Positions 9,338 through 17,367 of a stretch of DNA of 64,000 bases are shown piece by piece; within the stretch, counting starts at the first letter, position 1, and each line of letters opens with the position of its first letter. The translations under genes were made by a program, and so were the position numbers. Below the pieces are notes generated by a model. It did not search any database. It was not told where the DNA came from and saw nothing but the letters and a program-made list of their open reading frames with translations. This stretch comes from JAZKAR01 sp040389065 (lineage in GTDB: Bacteria; Pseudomonadota; Gammaproteobacteria; Burkholderiales; Casimicrobiaceae), in NCBI GenBank assembly GCA_040389065.1, contig JAZKAR010000005.1, positions 62,001 to 126,000 of the forward strand, in the 5' to 3' direction.

Positions 9338-9846
9338 CCCCTACTCTGCCCCCCTCACATACAGCAAACGATCGTTTACTTAACGCTCCGCTACATTTAC
9401 CTTTAAATTTCAAAGTATTAGATGAGCGTATTCGCCCTTATATTCCTAAATATGCGACAGCAGGTTCTGCGGGGTTGGATTTATGTGCTGTACTCGATGC
9501 TCCTCTTACACTTGAACCCGGGCAAACTCATCGTATTGGTACAGGTTTAGCCATTCATATTGCACAACCCGGTACTGCAGGTCTCATATTACCTCGCTCA
9601 GGGTTAGGTACAAAACACGGTATTGTCATGGGCAACCTGGTCGGTTTAATTGATTCAGACTATCAGGGGGAGCTTCAAGTTTCATGTTGGAATCGTAGCC
9701 AAACAGCTTATACACTTCAGCCTTTTGAACGCTTTGCTCAACTTGTTCTTGTTCCTATTATTCAAGCACAATTACACGAAGTAGAAGAATTCCCCAATGA
9801 ATCGGAACGCGGCACAGGCGGATTCGGCAGTACAGGAAAGCACTAA
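9334..9846 (+). CDS. dut: Deoxyuridine 5'-triphosphate nucleotidohydrolase
   Basis: dUTPase keeps uracil out of DNA and supplies dUMP for thymidylate. The 170-residue protein has the five trimeric dUTPase motifs: AGSAGLDL, PRSGLGTKHG, GLIDSDYQGEL, RFAQLVLVP and the C-terminal P-loop-like GTGGFGSTG. It has about 20 extra residues at the N-terminus. The coaBC-dut order is common in proteobacteria. Its stop directly abuts the next start. Confidence 0.96.
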   Translation: MTPTLPPSHTANDRLLNAPLHLPLNFKVLDERIRPYIPKYATAGSAGLDLCAVLDAPLTLEPGQTHRIGTGLAIHIAQPGTAGLILPRSGLGTKHGIVMGNLVGLIDSDYQGELQVSCWNRSQTAYTLQPFERFAQLVLVPIIQAQLHEVEEFPNESERGTGGFGSTGKH

Positions 9847-10215
9847 ATGAAAGGTGTCATTCTTTTTGCCCATGGTTCTAGAGACCCTGAGTGGGCTGCA
9901 CCGTTTAATCAGCTCTTAGCCTCTGCACAGATCACGTATAATGATACCCCCATTGCGCTAGCTTATTTAGAAAAAATGCAGCCTGATTTTTTTGAAGCTG
10001 CTGAATATTTACTTCAAGAAGGTTGCACAACTATCAGCGTTATACCGCTCTTTTTAGCACGCGGCGGTCATTTAAAAGCTGATTTAAGTTCATTGCTGCG
10101 CGAAGCTGAAGCTCGCTGGCCAAGCCTTCAGTGGGATATTACACCCTGCATCGGAGACTCACCTTTTATGCAGGCCGCGCTTACAGAATGGATAGGTACT
10201 TATTTATGCGTTTAG
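9847..10215 (+). CDS. CbiX-like sirohydrochlorin chelatase
   Basis: A 122-residue single-domain chelatase of the CbiX/SirB type, which inserts a metal into sirohydrochlorin. Its N-terminus VILFAHGSRDPEWAAPF carries the metal-binding His9. The second half contains VIPLFLARGGHLKADL, where the second conserved His lies. The length fits the short class II chelatases. It starts right after dut and overlaps uup by 10 bp. No other siroheme or cobalamin gene is in the window, so the metal and the pathway are inferred. Confidence 0.82.
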   Translation: MKGVILFAHGSRDPEWAAPFNQLLASAQITYNDTPIALAYLEKMQPDFFEAAEYLLQEGCTTISVIPLFLARGGHLKADLSSLLREAEARWPSLQWDITPCIGDSPFMQAALTEWIGTYLCV

Positions 10216-12173
10216 GTTTAAGACAAGCCACCCTCAAACTGGGTGATCAATGGATTCTTGATGCCGCTGATCTACAGCTTCATGAGCGTGAACGAATTGG
10301 TCTCATTGGCCTGAATGGCGCCGGAAAAACTACGCTTCTTAAAGTGTTAATGGGCAGTATTCAGCTTGATCATGGCGAACGTATTGTATCCTCAGGGGTA
10401 ACAATGGGAGGCGTAGTACAAACTCCACATCATAATCCTGCCTCTACCATTGCCCAAGAAGTAGCTTTAGGGCTTGGCGCTACCGGTAAAGCCTGGATAC
10501 GTTGGCAACGGGCACTCGAAACGCTTGATGATCATGAAATGGCTGAAGCCCAATATGAAATGGATCAATATCAAGCATGGGATGTTGAAGCTAGAGTAGC
10601 CGCGCAATTAGATATTTGGCGCCTTCCCCAAGATGCTTATATTGAAGGATTGTCAGGCGGAGAACTTAAACGCGTATCATTAGCCCAAGCCTGGATTGCT
10701 CAACCTGAAATTCTTTTTCTCGATGAACCAACCAATCACTTGGATTTATTGGGTATTCGTCAACTTGAACTAGCGGTTAAAAACTACCTTGGCATCGTCA
10801 TTTGTATTAGCCATGATAGAACCTTTCTCGATACTATCGTTACACGTATTTTAGAGCTAGACCGAGGTCGCCTTACTGGCTACCCAGGAAACTATGCAAC
10901 GTATGTCATTCTCAAAGAAAAAGCATTAGAAGAAGAAGCTATTCATAGCGCAAAATCTGATAAGTTTTTGGCGCAAGAAGAAGTATGGATTCGCAAAGGC
11001 GTTGAAGCACGTAGAACACGTAATGAAGGACGCGTAAGACGGTTGGAACGCCTTCGTGAAGAACGCCAACAACGAAGAGACCCTCGTGCAATGGCAGATG
11101 ATTGGAAACTAGTGAGCGGTGATCGCTCAGGGCATCAAATAGTCGTGATGGATAATGTCAGCTACATTCTGCCAGAAGGCCGACCACTGATTCGAGACTT
11201 TACTACACGCTTTCTTAGGGGGGATCGTATCGGTATTGTTGGGCCTAATGGGGTTGGTAAAAGCACATTACTCAAACTTATTTTGGGAGGGCTAGAACCT
11301 ACTGAAGGAGCTGTAGAGCGTGGAACGCGTCTTACAGTTGCGTATTTTGACCAAATGCGTGAACAGCTTGATGGCCAGCAAACCGTTTTAGATATGATTT
11401 CTCCTGGCAGTGACTGGCTTGAGTGGAATGGCGAACGTATTCATCGAATGGGTTATCTTTTACAATTTGGCTTTACGCCACGCCAGGTTAACCAGCCCGT
11501 TCGCAGTCTTTCAGGAGGCGAGCGGCAACGTCTGCTGCTAGCGCGCTTATTCAGCCAGCCTGCTAATTTACTGGTACTTGATGAACCTACCAATGACCTT
11601 GATATGGAAACATTGGATATTTTAGAGGCAACACTACAGCGCTATACCGGCACTGTTTTTCTTGTCACGCATGATCGGCAATTTTTAGATAATGTAGTTA
11701 CACAAATGGTGGTGTTTGAACCCAATGGTGTATTAAAAGAGTACCCAGGCGGCTATAGCGATTGGACTTTTTGGGATAAATGGTTCAAGCAATGGGATGA
11801 CTATAAGCTTGCCAATAGCAGTCAAAATCGCTCAACGCCTACCCAGACAGCTATCGAAAGCTCAATCTCAAGCACTCCTGTTGTTGAAAACAAAGCGGCT
11901 GAAGCATCCGTTTTATCGGCATCTGCCTCTCAATCTAGCCCAGCCTTATCAAAAAAGGAGCGCCAAGAACTTGAACAACTGCCAGCTAAAATTGAACTTT
12001 TTGAGCAACAGTTACAAAGCTTACACAACCAATTAGGTGATCCTAAGCTATATAGTCAACCTCTTGAAACACAACAAAAGCTTACCCAAGAGCTTAATAG
12101 TAAAGTGATTGAGCTTGAGCAACAAAGGGATAAAGCTTATCAACGCTGGGAAGCATTAGACGCACGCAGCTAA
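10206..12173 (+). CDS. uup: ABC-F ATPase, Uup type
   Basis: This is a soluble duplicated ATPase of the ABC-F family, linked to ribosomes and to DNA transposon excision in E. coli Uup. Domain 1 has GLNGAGKTTLLK, LSGGELKRVSLA and LFLDEPTNHLDL. Domain 2 has GPNGVGKSTLLK, LSGGERQRLLLA and LVLDEPTNDLD. A charged linker lies between them, and a C-terminal coiled coil (last about 80 residues, with EQLPAKIELFEQQLQ) follows a Ser-rich spacer. The C-terminal domain favours Uup over EttA. The ATG at 10206 is chosen because it overlaps cbiX and starts the family N-terminus MRLGLRQATL. Product 655 residues. Confidence 0.92.
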   Translation: MRLGLRQATLKLGDQWILDAADLQLHERERIGLIGLNGAGKTTLLKVLMGSIQLDHGERIVSSGVTMGGVVQTPHHNPASTIAQEVALGLGATGKAWIRWQRALETLDDHEMAEAQYEMDQYQAWDVEARVAAQLDIWRLPQDAYIEGLSGGELKRVSLAQAWIAQPEILFLDEPTNHLDLLGIRQLELAVKNYLGIVICISHDRTFLDTIVTRILELDRGRLTGYPGNYATYVILKEKALEEEAIHSAKSDKFLAQEEVWIRKGVEARRTRNEGRVRRLERLREERQQRRDPRAMADDWKLVSGDRSGHQIVVMDNVSYILPEGRPLIRDFTTRFLRGDRIGIVGPNGVGKSTLLKLILGGLEPTEGAVERGTRLTVAYFDQMREQLDGQQTVLDMISPGSDWLEWNGERIHRMGYLLQFGFTPRQVNQPVRSLSGGERQRLLLARLFSQPANLLVLDEPTNDLDMETLDILEATLQRYTGTVFLVTHDRQFLDNVVTQMVVFEPNGVLKEYPGGYSDWTFWDKWFKQWDDYKLANSSQNRSTPTQTAIESSISSTPVVENKAAEASVLSASASQSSPALSKKERQELEQLPAKIELFEQQLQSLHNQLGDPKLYSQPLETQQKLTQELNSKVIELEQQRDKAYQRWEALDARS

Positions 12174-12183
12174 ATCAGAAACT

Positions 12184-12220
12184 GCTAGGGCATATTTTAT
12201 TAATTCATAAACGCCCTAGC
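12184..12220. terminator. Hairpin between convergent uup and reductase genes
   Basis: GCTAGGGC (12184-12191) pairs exactly with GCCCTAGC (12213-12220) across a 21-base AT-rich loop. It lies between two convergent genes, so it could end transcription from both sides. The U-tract is weak on both strands. Confidence 0.6.
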
Positions 12221-12226
12221 GCTTTA

Positions 12227-13333
12227 TTACACCTGGTTAAAAATTCCTCGTGCCTCACGTGGTTCGCATCGCAAATATTGAAACGGCGCTTTAACAGCAG
12301 CACCTAACTCAGCCGCTGCATGCCAAGGCCAGCGGGGGTCATACAAAATACCACGCGCAAGCGCTACTGCATCAGCCTTACCTTCTACAAGAATACTTTC
12401 AGCGTGTTGAGGCGAGGTAATTAAGCCTACTGCAATCACAGGTATATTCACTATTTTTTTGATCGCTTCAGCAAAGGGTAACTGATACCCAGGAAAAACT
12501 GGAATTTGCTGTTTAGGACTAAGCCCGCCGCTACTTACATGAATATAATCACATCCTTTTTCTTCTAATAATTTAGCCAATACGAGGCTTTGCTCTAAAT
12601 CCCACCCTCCCTCCACCCAATCTGTAGCAGAAATACGAACGCCAACTGTTTTATGTCGAGGAAATACGCTTCTAACTGCCCCAAATACTTCTAATAGCAG
12701 TCGCATACGATTTTCTATACTCCCGCCATATAAATCGTGCCGCTGGTTCGATAACGGTGATAAAAACTGATGCAAAAGATAACCATGCGCACCATGAATT
12801 TCGATAGCATCTAACCCTAATCGATCAGCGCGCCGAGCTGCTACAACGAAGGCCTCAATAATACTAGCAATATCTTGCTCATCGGCTGCCTGAGGTATAG
12901 GATCACTCTCATTAAAAGGAATATTTGATGCAGAAATAGTTTGCCAACCATGAGCAGCTTCAGGATATATCGCCCCACCCCCATCCCAAGGCTTTTGAGT
13001 TGAGGCTTTACGCCCAGCATGCGCTAATTGAATACCAATTGGTATAGCTGAATATTTACGTACCGAGCTAAGAACGCGAGCAAGCGCTGCTTCAGTTATA
13101 TCATCCCATAAGCCAAGATCTGCGTATGAAATGCGACCTCGTCCCTCAATAGCAGTTGCCTCTAGAATCATTAAGCCTGCACCTGATAATGCTAGGCTTC
13201 CTAAATGAACCGTATGCCAATCTGTTGCTTGCCCATTATCTGCTGAATACTGACACATAGGAGCGATGATAATACGATTCTCTAACGATAATGAACCTAA
13301 TTTTAAAGGTGAAAATAAATGAGCCACAAGCAA
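12227..13333 (-). CDS. Old yellow enzyme family NADH:flavin oxidoreductase
   Basis: A 368-residue FMN-dependent ene-reductase of the YqjM/NamA/XenA-like class. Visible signatures are NRIIIAPMCQYSA near the N-terminus, LMILEATAIEGRGRIS, LAHAGRKAS, DAIEIHGAHGYLLHQFLSP and NQRHDLYGGSIENRMR, followed by the phosphate-binding end ADAVALARGILYDPRWPW. Such enzymes reduce activated alkenes or xenobiotics with NAD(P)H. The C-terminal RCEPREARG fits the YqjM group, where an Arg finger acts across the dimer. It stands alone on the minus strand, and its 5' side faces repeat copy C. Confidence 0.9.
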   Translation of the reverse strand: MLVAHLFSPLKLGSLSLENRIIIAPMCQYSADNGQATDWHTVHLGSLALSGAGLMILEATAIEGRGRISYADLGLWDDITEAALARVLSSVRKYSAIPIGIQLAHAGRKASTQKPWDGGGAIYPEAAHGWQTISASNIPFNESDPIPQAADEQDIASIIEAFVVAARRADRLGLDAIEIHGAHGYLLHQFLSPLSNQRHDLYGGSIENRMRLLLEVFGAVRSVFPRHKTVGVRISATDWVEGGWDLEQSLVLAKLLEEKGCDYIHVSSGGLSPKQQIPVFPGYQLPFAEAIKKIVNIPVIAVGLITSPQHAESILVEGKADAVALARGILYDPRWPWHAAAELGAAVKAPFQYLRCEPREARGIFNQV

Positions 13334-13391
13334 AGCCTCTCAATAAATAATAACTGTTGTAAATAACTCTATCACCTGCTTTTGAATATAC

Positions 13392-13527
13392 TTAGAAGTT
13401 ACGCAATTGAGCTATATCAAGGCATGGTATGCCTCGCATGGCAACGCGGCCAGTACAACAAGGAGTACGGCAAGTTGACATAACGCGGGGCGTCCCACGC
13501 TGAGAGAGCCAACTGCGTAACTTCTAA
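13392..13527. repeat. Foldback repeat family 1, copy C
   Basis: A 136-bp copy with ends TTAGAAGTTACGCAATTGAG and CCAACTGCGTAACTTCTAA. Both 14-bp insertion sites are filled. The left one is decayed (core GGTATGCCTC at 13426-13435, still flanked by GCAT on each side). The right one is intact (core GGGGCGTCCC at 13487-13496 flanked by ACGC on each side). A further small expansion, CAGTACAACAAGGAGTACGG, lies in the centre. Confidence 0.9.
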
Positions 13528-13542
13528 TACTATTGTCCTTAC

Positions 13543-13578
13543 ACTATTTGGCCTACCGCTACTATTTGGCCTACCGCT
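13543..13578. repeat. Perfect 18-bp tandem duplication
   Basis: ACTATTTGGCCTACCGCT occurs twice back to back, 16 bp after repeat copy C. It lies in the 429-bp gene-free stretch between the reductase and the 63-residue orphan. Confidence 0.9.
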
Positions 13579-13685
13579 AAAATCATAGCAAAATAAAATT
13601 TAAACAGCTTATCATTTAATAGATTTTAATATTTTAAATAGTTATAAAGTAAATCATCTATTTTAAAAAATATCTCAAAAGCGTG

Positions 13686-13738
13686 TATGATCATTTTTGA
13701 ACATACATATTTTTTAATAGAATAAAAAATATGTATGT
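13686..13738 (+). promoter_or_regulatory. Putative promoter plus perfect 15-bp stem-loop in the 5' leader
   Basis: TATGAT at 13686-13691 is a good -10 candidate, but the -35 position (TTAAAA, 13663-13668) is weak. Ten bases downstream a perfect hairpin begins: ACATACATATTTTTT (13701-13715) pairs with AAAAAATATGTATGT (13724-13738) around an 8-base loop. If transcription starts near 13698, the mRNA would begin almost directly with this stem, 24 bases before the ATG of the 63-residue gene. That suggests an mRNA-stabilising or translation-control leader. Confidence 0.55.
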
Positions 13739-13762
13739 CCTTTCAATATAAGGAATTAAACG

Positions 13763-13954
13763 ATGAGAAAACCCAACTCAAATATCAAACTAAAAAGTAA
13801 TGCAATCGTTCCAGATTTTTCTACATTTAAACAACGTGCTGAAAGTCAAAGAAATCTTTTTGGAATACAAAATAATTTTAATCCTCCATTTCTTAACAAT
13901 GCAAATATTGATATAGAAATTGTTCAAATTCGAACTCACATCATTCAAAAATAG
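13763..13954 (+). CDS. Orphan 63-residue protein
   Basis: A short gene with AAGGA at 13750-13754, 8 bases before the ATG, and a structured leader upstream, which together make it likely to be real. The product is basic in its first half, rich in Asn and Ile, without a signal peptide, Cys residue or membrane segment. It ends in an Ile-rich strand-like tail (IDIEIVQIRTHIIQK). I recognise no family. It precedes an LtaS-type transferase by 177 bp, which is too far to assume one operon. Confidence 0.55.
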   Translation: MRKPNSNIKLKSNAIVPDFSTFKQRAESQRNLFGIQNNFNPPFLNNANIDIEIVQIRTHIIQK

Positions 13955-14131
13955 ATACACTATAAAATTTTAACATAACTGAGTGAAGTTAAATTAAGCA
14001 CTCCATCACCATATCTTATAGTTCTAAACAGTGGCTCAACACGTATTACGTACGCCATTATAAATTATAGTCATTCCGGCCCTCACTTTAGTTATATAAT
14101 AAAGGATCGCCATTTTATAGCTGTATATCCT

Positions 14132-16033
14132 ATGAAGCATGTAGTAACCTCATGGTTTTATAGTCGTTTTCGTATCGTACCTATTTCATTTACATTATTC
14201 ATTGTTATTAATTTTCTAGTACGTATAGCTCTCATTTTTTTTAATGGCGACTTTTCATTACTATCTCCCAAAACCCTGTTCCCGGCTTTAGCTATCGGTT
14301 TTATTTATGATTTTTCCATTATTTTATGGTGGCTATTTCCTTTAGTACTTGCTATTGCATGTTTACCCTGGCAGAAAAAATTTGATCGTTTGTTTGTAAC
14401 CTGTTTATATGGAATTCTATTTTCTCTAACAGGCTTACTTATATTTATTCATGCTGCTGAATTTGTGTTTTGGAATGAGTTTTCATCCCGATTTAATTTT
14501 ATCGCTGTCGATTATTTAATTTATACACGTGAAGTCGTTGGAAATATTAAAGAATCGTACCATTTAACACCTTTACTTGCAGGAATTGCTGCATTAACAG
14601 GATTAGTAGTTTTTTATTTATCAAAACCGCTAGCTCATACCCTTAGTTTTTCCTTTTTGAAACGCTCCCATCGTTGGTTATGCGTAACTGGTTATTTTGG
14701 CTTAGCCCTAATAACAACGTTCACTGTCAATACAAGTTGGAAAGAAAAGCTTATTCAACCGCAGGCAGTGCAAATTGCAGCAAACGGAATATGGGAATTT
14801 TTTTATGCATTCCGCTTTAACGAAATAGACTACACACGATTTTATGCAACCCTGCCAAAAGCAATTGCCACTGATATTCTTCAAAAAGAATTTTCAGACC
14901 CCCATCTTTATACTCTAGCGTTAAATACAAGCATGCCTATTCAACGCCAAATTCTTACCCATGGGCACGAAAAAAAAATGAATGTGGTAATGGTTTCTAT
15001 TGAAAGTTTAGGAGCAGAGTTTATTGAATCGCTTGGCGGAAAGCCAGGATTAACACCCAATTTTGAGCGCCTTGGCAAAGAAGGATTATTTTTTAGCCAT
15101 CTCTACGCAACAGGTACCCGTACAGTACGCGGACTCGAAGCTTTAACATTATCGGTTCCTCCTACTCCTGGGCATGCAATTCCAATGCGGCTTCATAACA
15201 CAGGGCTGTTTACATTAGGCGGCGTTTTTAAATCTAAAGGTTACGTGCCTATTTATATATATGGGGGCTACAGCTATTTTGATAATATGAATGCTTTTTT
15301 TAGTGGCAATGGTTATACCGTGTTTGATCGCCAAGCGCTTTCTAAAAATGAAATTACACATGAAAATATTTGGGGCGTTTGTGATGAAGATTTATTTAAA
15401 TTAGCCATTAAGGAGATTGATCTAAATGTTGCATCTGGCAAACATGTATTTGCTCATGTTATGACCACATCAAATCATCGTCCCTTTACCTATCCTGAAG
15501 GCCGTATCAATATCGCATCAGGTACAGGAAGAGAAGGTGCTGTTAAATATACAGATTATGCAATAGGCCACTTTATTGAAGAAGCCAAAAAAAAACCTTG
15601 GTTTAACAATACTCTATTTGTCTTTGTAGCTGACCATACCTCTATTGCACGAGGAAGAACTGATTTAGCGATGGAGCGTTATCATATTCCTATGATTATG
15701 TATGCGCCTAGTTTCATTAAGCCTCAACGTATCGATACGCCTGCCTCACAAATTGATGTGCCCCCTACGATATTAGGACAATTAAATTGGTCGTATAACT
15801 CTCAGTTTTTTGGAAGAGATATTCTTCGTGATGGCGCGAAAGACCCGCATATTTTTATGGCGAATTATCAAACTGTTGGATTTGTAGATAACGGTTTGCT
15901 TATAGAGTTACGTCCTAAACAATCAATCCGTTTGTTTGGAAGTGATGGACATCAAGAAACATCAGTTAATCACCTGCATGCATTAAATGAAGCGATCGCT
16001 TTTTATCAAACGGCTTCTTCACTGTTTCAGTGA
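14132..16033 (+). CDS. LtaS/MdoB-type phosphoglycerol or phosphoethanolamine transferase
   Basis: A 633-residue inner-membrane enzyme of the alkaline-phosphatase superfamily. Five hydrophobic segments fill the first about 190 residues. The periplasmic sulfatase-fold domain starts near residue 285 with VVMVSIESLGAEF (metal Glu) and the nucleophile region GTRTVRGLEAL (Thr near residue 330). Further ligand motifs follow: THENIWGVCDEDLF, TTSNHRPFTYPEGR and FVFVADHTSIARGRTDL. In Gram-negatives such proteins usually modify periplasmic glucans or surface glycans with lipid-derived head groups; the acceptor here is unknown. There is no glucan synthesis gene nearby. Confidence 0.88.
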   Translation: MKHVVTSWFYSRFRIVPISFTLFIVINFLVRIALIFFNGDFSLLSPKTLFPALAIGFIYDFSIILWWLFPLVLAIACLPWQKKFDRLFVTCLYGILFSLTGLLIFIHAAEFVFWNEFSSRFNFIAVDYLIYTREVVGNIKESYHLTPLLAGIAALTGLVVFYLSKPLAHTLSFSFLKRSHRWLCVTGYFGLALITTFTVNTSWKEKLIQPQAVQIAANGIWEFFYAFRFNEIDYTRFYATLPKAIATDILQKEFSDPHLYTLALNTSMPIQRQILTHGHEKKMNVVMVSIESLGAEFIESLGGKPGLTPNFERLGKEGLFFSHLYATGTRTVRGLEALTLSVPPTPGHAIPMRLHNTGLFTLGGVFKSKGYVPIYIYGGYSYFDNMNAFFSGNGYTVFDRQALSKNEITHENIWGVCDEDLFKLAIKEIDLNVASGKHVFAHVMTTSNHRPFTYPEGRINIASGTGREGAVKYTDYAIGHFIEEAKKKPWFNNTLFVFVADHTSIARGRTDLAMERYHIPMIMYAPSFIKPQRIDTPASQIDVPPTILGQLNWSYNSQFFGRDILRDGAKDPHIFMANYQTVGFVDNGLLIELRPKQSIRLFGSDGHQETSVNHLHALNEAIAFYQTASSLFQ

Positions 16034-16203
16034 TATTAAGCTCTAAACTTTTTATTACCATGCGCAAAGAAATAATTAACACGATGAACACCATTACAGC
16101 ACTCTCTTTTATTTATTGACTATAATCTTGAATTCTTATTTACATTCATATGTAGTTGAGTGAAAAATAATATTTTAAGTATATTATCTGTCATTGAAAT
16201 TTA

Positions 16204-16257
16204 GAAAGTATACGATATAAATAGTGAATTTTTGTTATTAATATATCGTACACTTTC
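16204..16257. repeat. Inverted repeat between convergent genes
   Basis: GAAAGTATACGATATA (16204-16219) and TATATCGTACACTTTC (16242-16257) pair at 15 of 16 positions with a 22-base AT-rich loop. It lies in the 278-bp gap between the convergent LtaS-like and DadA-like genes, so a bidirectional terminator is plausible. There is no strong U-tract. Confidence 0.6.
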
Positions 16258-16311
16258 TTATTTTAATATAGTGCATTATTATTATCCTTATCAATTAAAC
16301 ATTTTTAGCTA

Positions 16312-16950
16312 TTAATTTGTTATTAACGCTACTTTGAAAAATTTTTGGATTGTATTAGATAAACCTGAAAAAATTTTCAAGAAACCTTCTTTGATAAAAG
16401 AAGGTTGGTCATAAAATTCAGCAAATGATGGATTATAAATAAAATCCGCTAATTGTTTGCCAGACTGCGATACGGCCGTTCTTCCTATCATTACTTGTCC
16501 TACATTAAGAAAAAGATTTGAATAATTACTTTTTCCAATAAGAGAATTATGATAGTGCTCATTATTAAAAGGCTTAAATTGCGAAGGTGAGCTAATGTTA
16601 AGTGATTTAAGCGCAGGCCGTGTTTTGTAATCGAGTGCAGCTACAAATCTATCTGCAACTAACGTTTCTTCGTAGTTGTATTCATTTATGATACTTAAGC
16701 TACGCACTACCTTTCCTTCAGTTACAAATTTTCTAGCTTTACAGCCATATCTAAAATGAACTCCAAGCTCTCTAAGCTTATTATCCATTTCATGAATAAA
16801 CGAATGATTTTCAATATATACACTTAAACCATCACGCTTTATTTCAGCCTCTGTACGCTCTTCAATAAGCGTCACTTCATAACCAATTTCTGCCAGATGA
16901 TAAGCAGTTGAAAGATTAATGAGTTCTAAGCCTAACAGAATAACTCGCAT
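16312..16950 (-). CDS. Shrunken D-amino-acid dehydrogenase (DadA) relative
   Basis: A 212-residue protein that reads like DadA with the middle removed. DadA is normally a membrane-associated flavoprotein of about 415-430 residues. The N-terminus MRVILLGLELINLSTAYHLA aligns with the FAD-binding start, but the GxGxxG loop is lost (GLELIN). LRELGVHFRYGCKARKF and VADRFVAALDYKTRPALKSL match the central part, and NLFLNVGQVMIGRTAVSQSG matches the C-terminal FAD loop with GHG changed to GQV. The ATG at 16950 has AGGGG at a normal distance, although the frame is open further upstream to 17028. FAD binding is doubtful. It is either a decaying gene or a repurposed fragment. Confidence 0.7.
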   Translation of the reverse strand: MRVILLGLELINLSTAYHLAEIGYEVTLIEERTEAEIKRDGLSVYIENHSFIHEMDNKLRELGVHFRYGCKARKFVTEGKVVRSLSIINEYNYEETLVADRFVAALDYKTRPALKSLNISSPSQFKPFNNEHYHNSLIGKSNYSNLFLNVGQVMIGRTAVSQSGKQLADFIYNPSFAEFYDQPSFIKEGFLKIFSGLSNTIQKFFKVALITN

Positions 16951-17075
16951 TTTATTTCCCCTATTTTCTATACTTTTCAGATCGTTTGTTTGATCTTGAT
17001 CAGCCATCTTATTTTGCAAGATGCTCACTAAAGTATATCTTTTGTTGAAAATATATTTGACTAACCACTGAATGC

Positions 17076-17154
17076 ATCATAACAAATAATTCTTCAAAAA
17101 TCAAACGAAATATAACGAAATATAACGAAATACAAACGAAATACAAACGAAATA
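17076..17154 (-). promoter_or_regulatory. Phased-repeat promoter P1 (DadA-like gene)
   Basis: Read on the minus strand, TTGATT (17104-17099), a 17-base spacer and TATGAT (17081-17076) form a near-consensus sigma70-type promoter. Directly upstream are five copies of TATTTCGTT (plus strand AACGAAATA), whose CG steps fall at 17106, 17116, 17126, 17137 and 17148. The spacing is 10, 10, 11 and 11 bp, one helical turn each. This is what a side-by-side activator binding array would look like. The same design occurs at 60525-60582. It leaves a leader of about 120 bases before the chosen ATG. Confidence 0.65.
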
Positions 17155-17367
17155 CACCATTAAAATTTATATGATTGATTTTTAATAAAATATTCTCAAA
17201 AATAGCAACATATAAAATAATGTTTAAAAAAGCCAAATTTAAGAAACTTTATATAATTTATTGGCAATAAATATATTCATATTCAATTTTTATTATTAAA
17301 ATCAACGTATTTGAAAAATTTTTCAGTACAAGAAAATACTAGTCCTTTACCCATATTACCTATACTA

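Noticed and set aside
17101..17160. The AACGAAATA array as a CRISPR or an origin iteron array
   Set aside because: The units are 10-11 bp without spacers, and there are no cas genes or replication-initiator gene. The match to the -35/-10 promoter layout at two loci explains it better.
17009..17236. Open frame of 75 residues on the minus strand across the phased-repeat promoter
   Set aside because: It is hydrophobic by AT-rich chance, overlaps the promoter array and the start of the DadA-like gene, and has no ribosome site.
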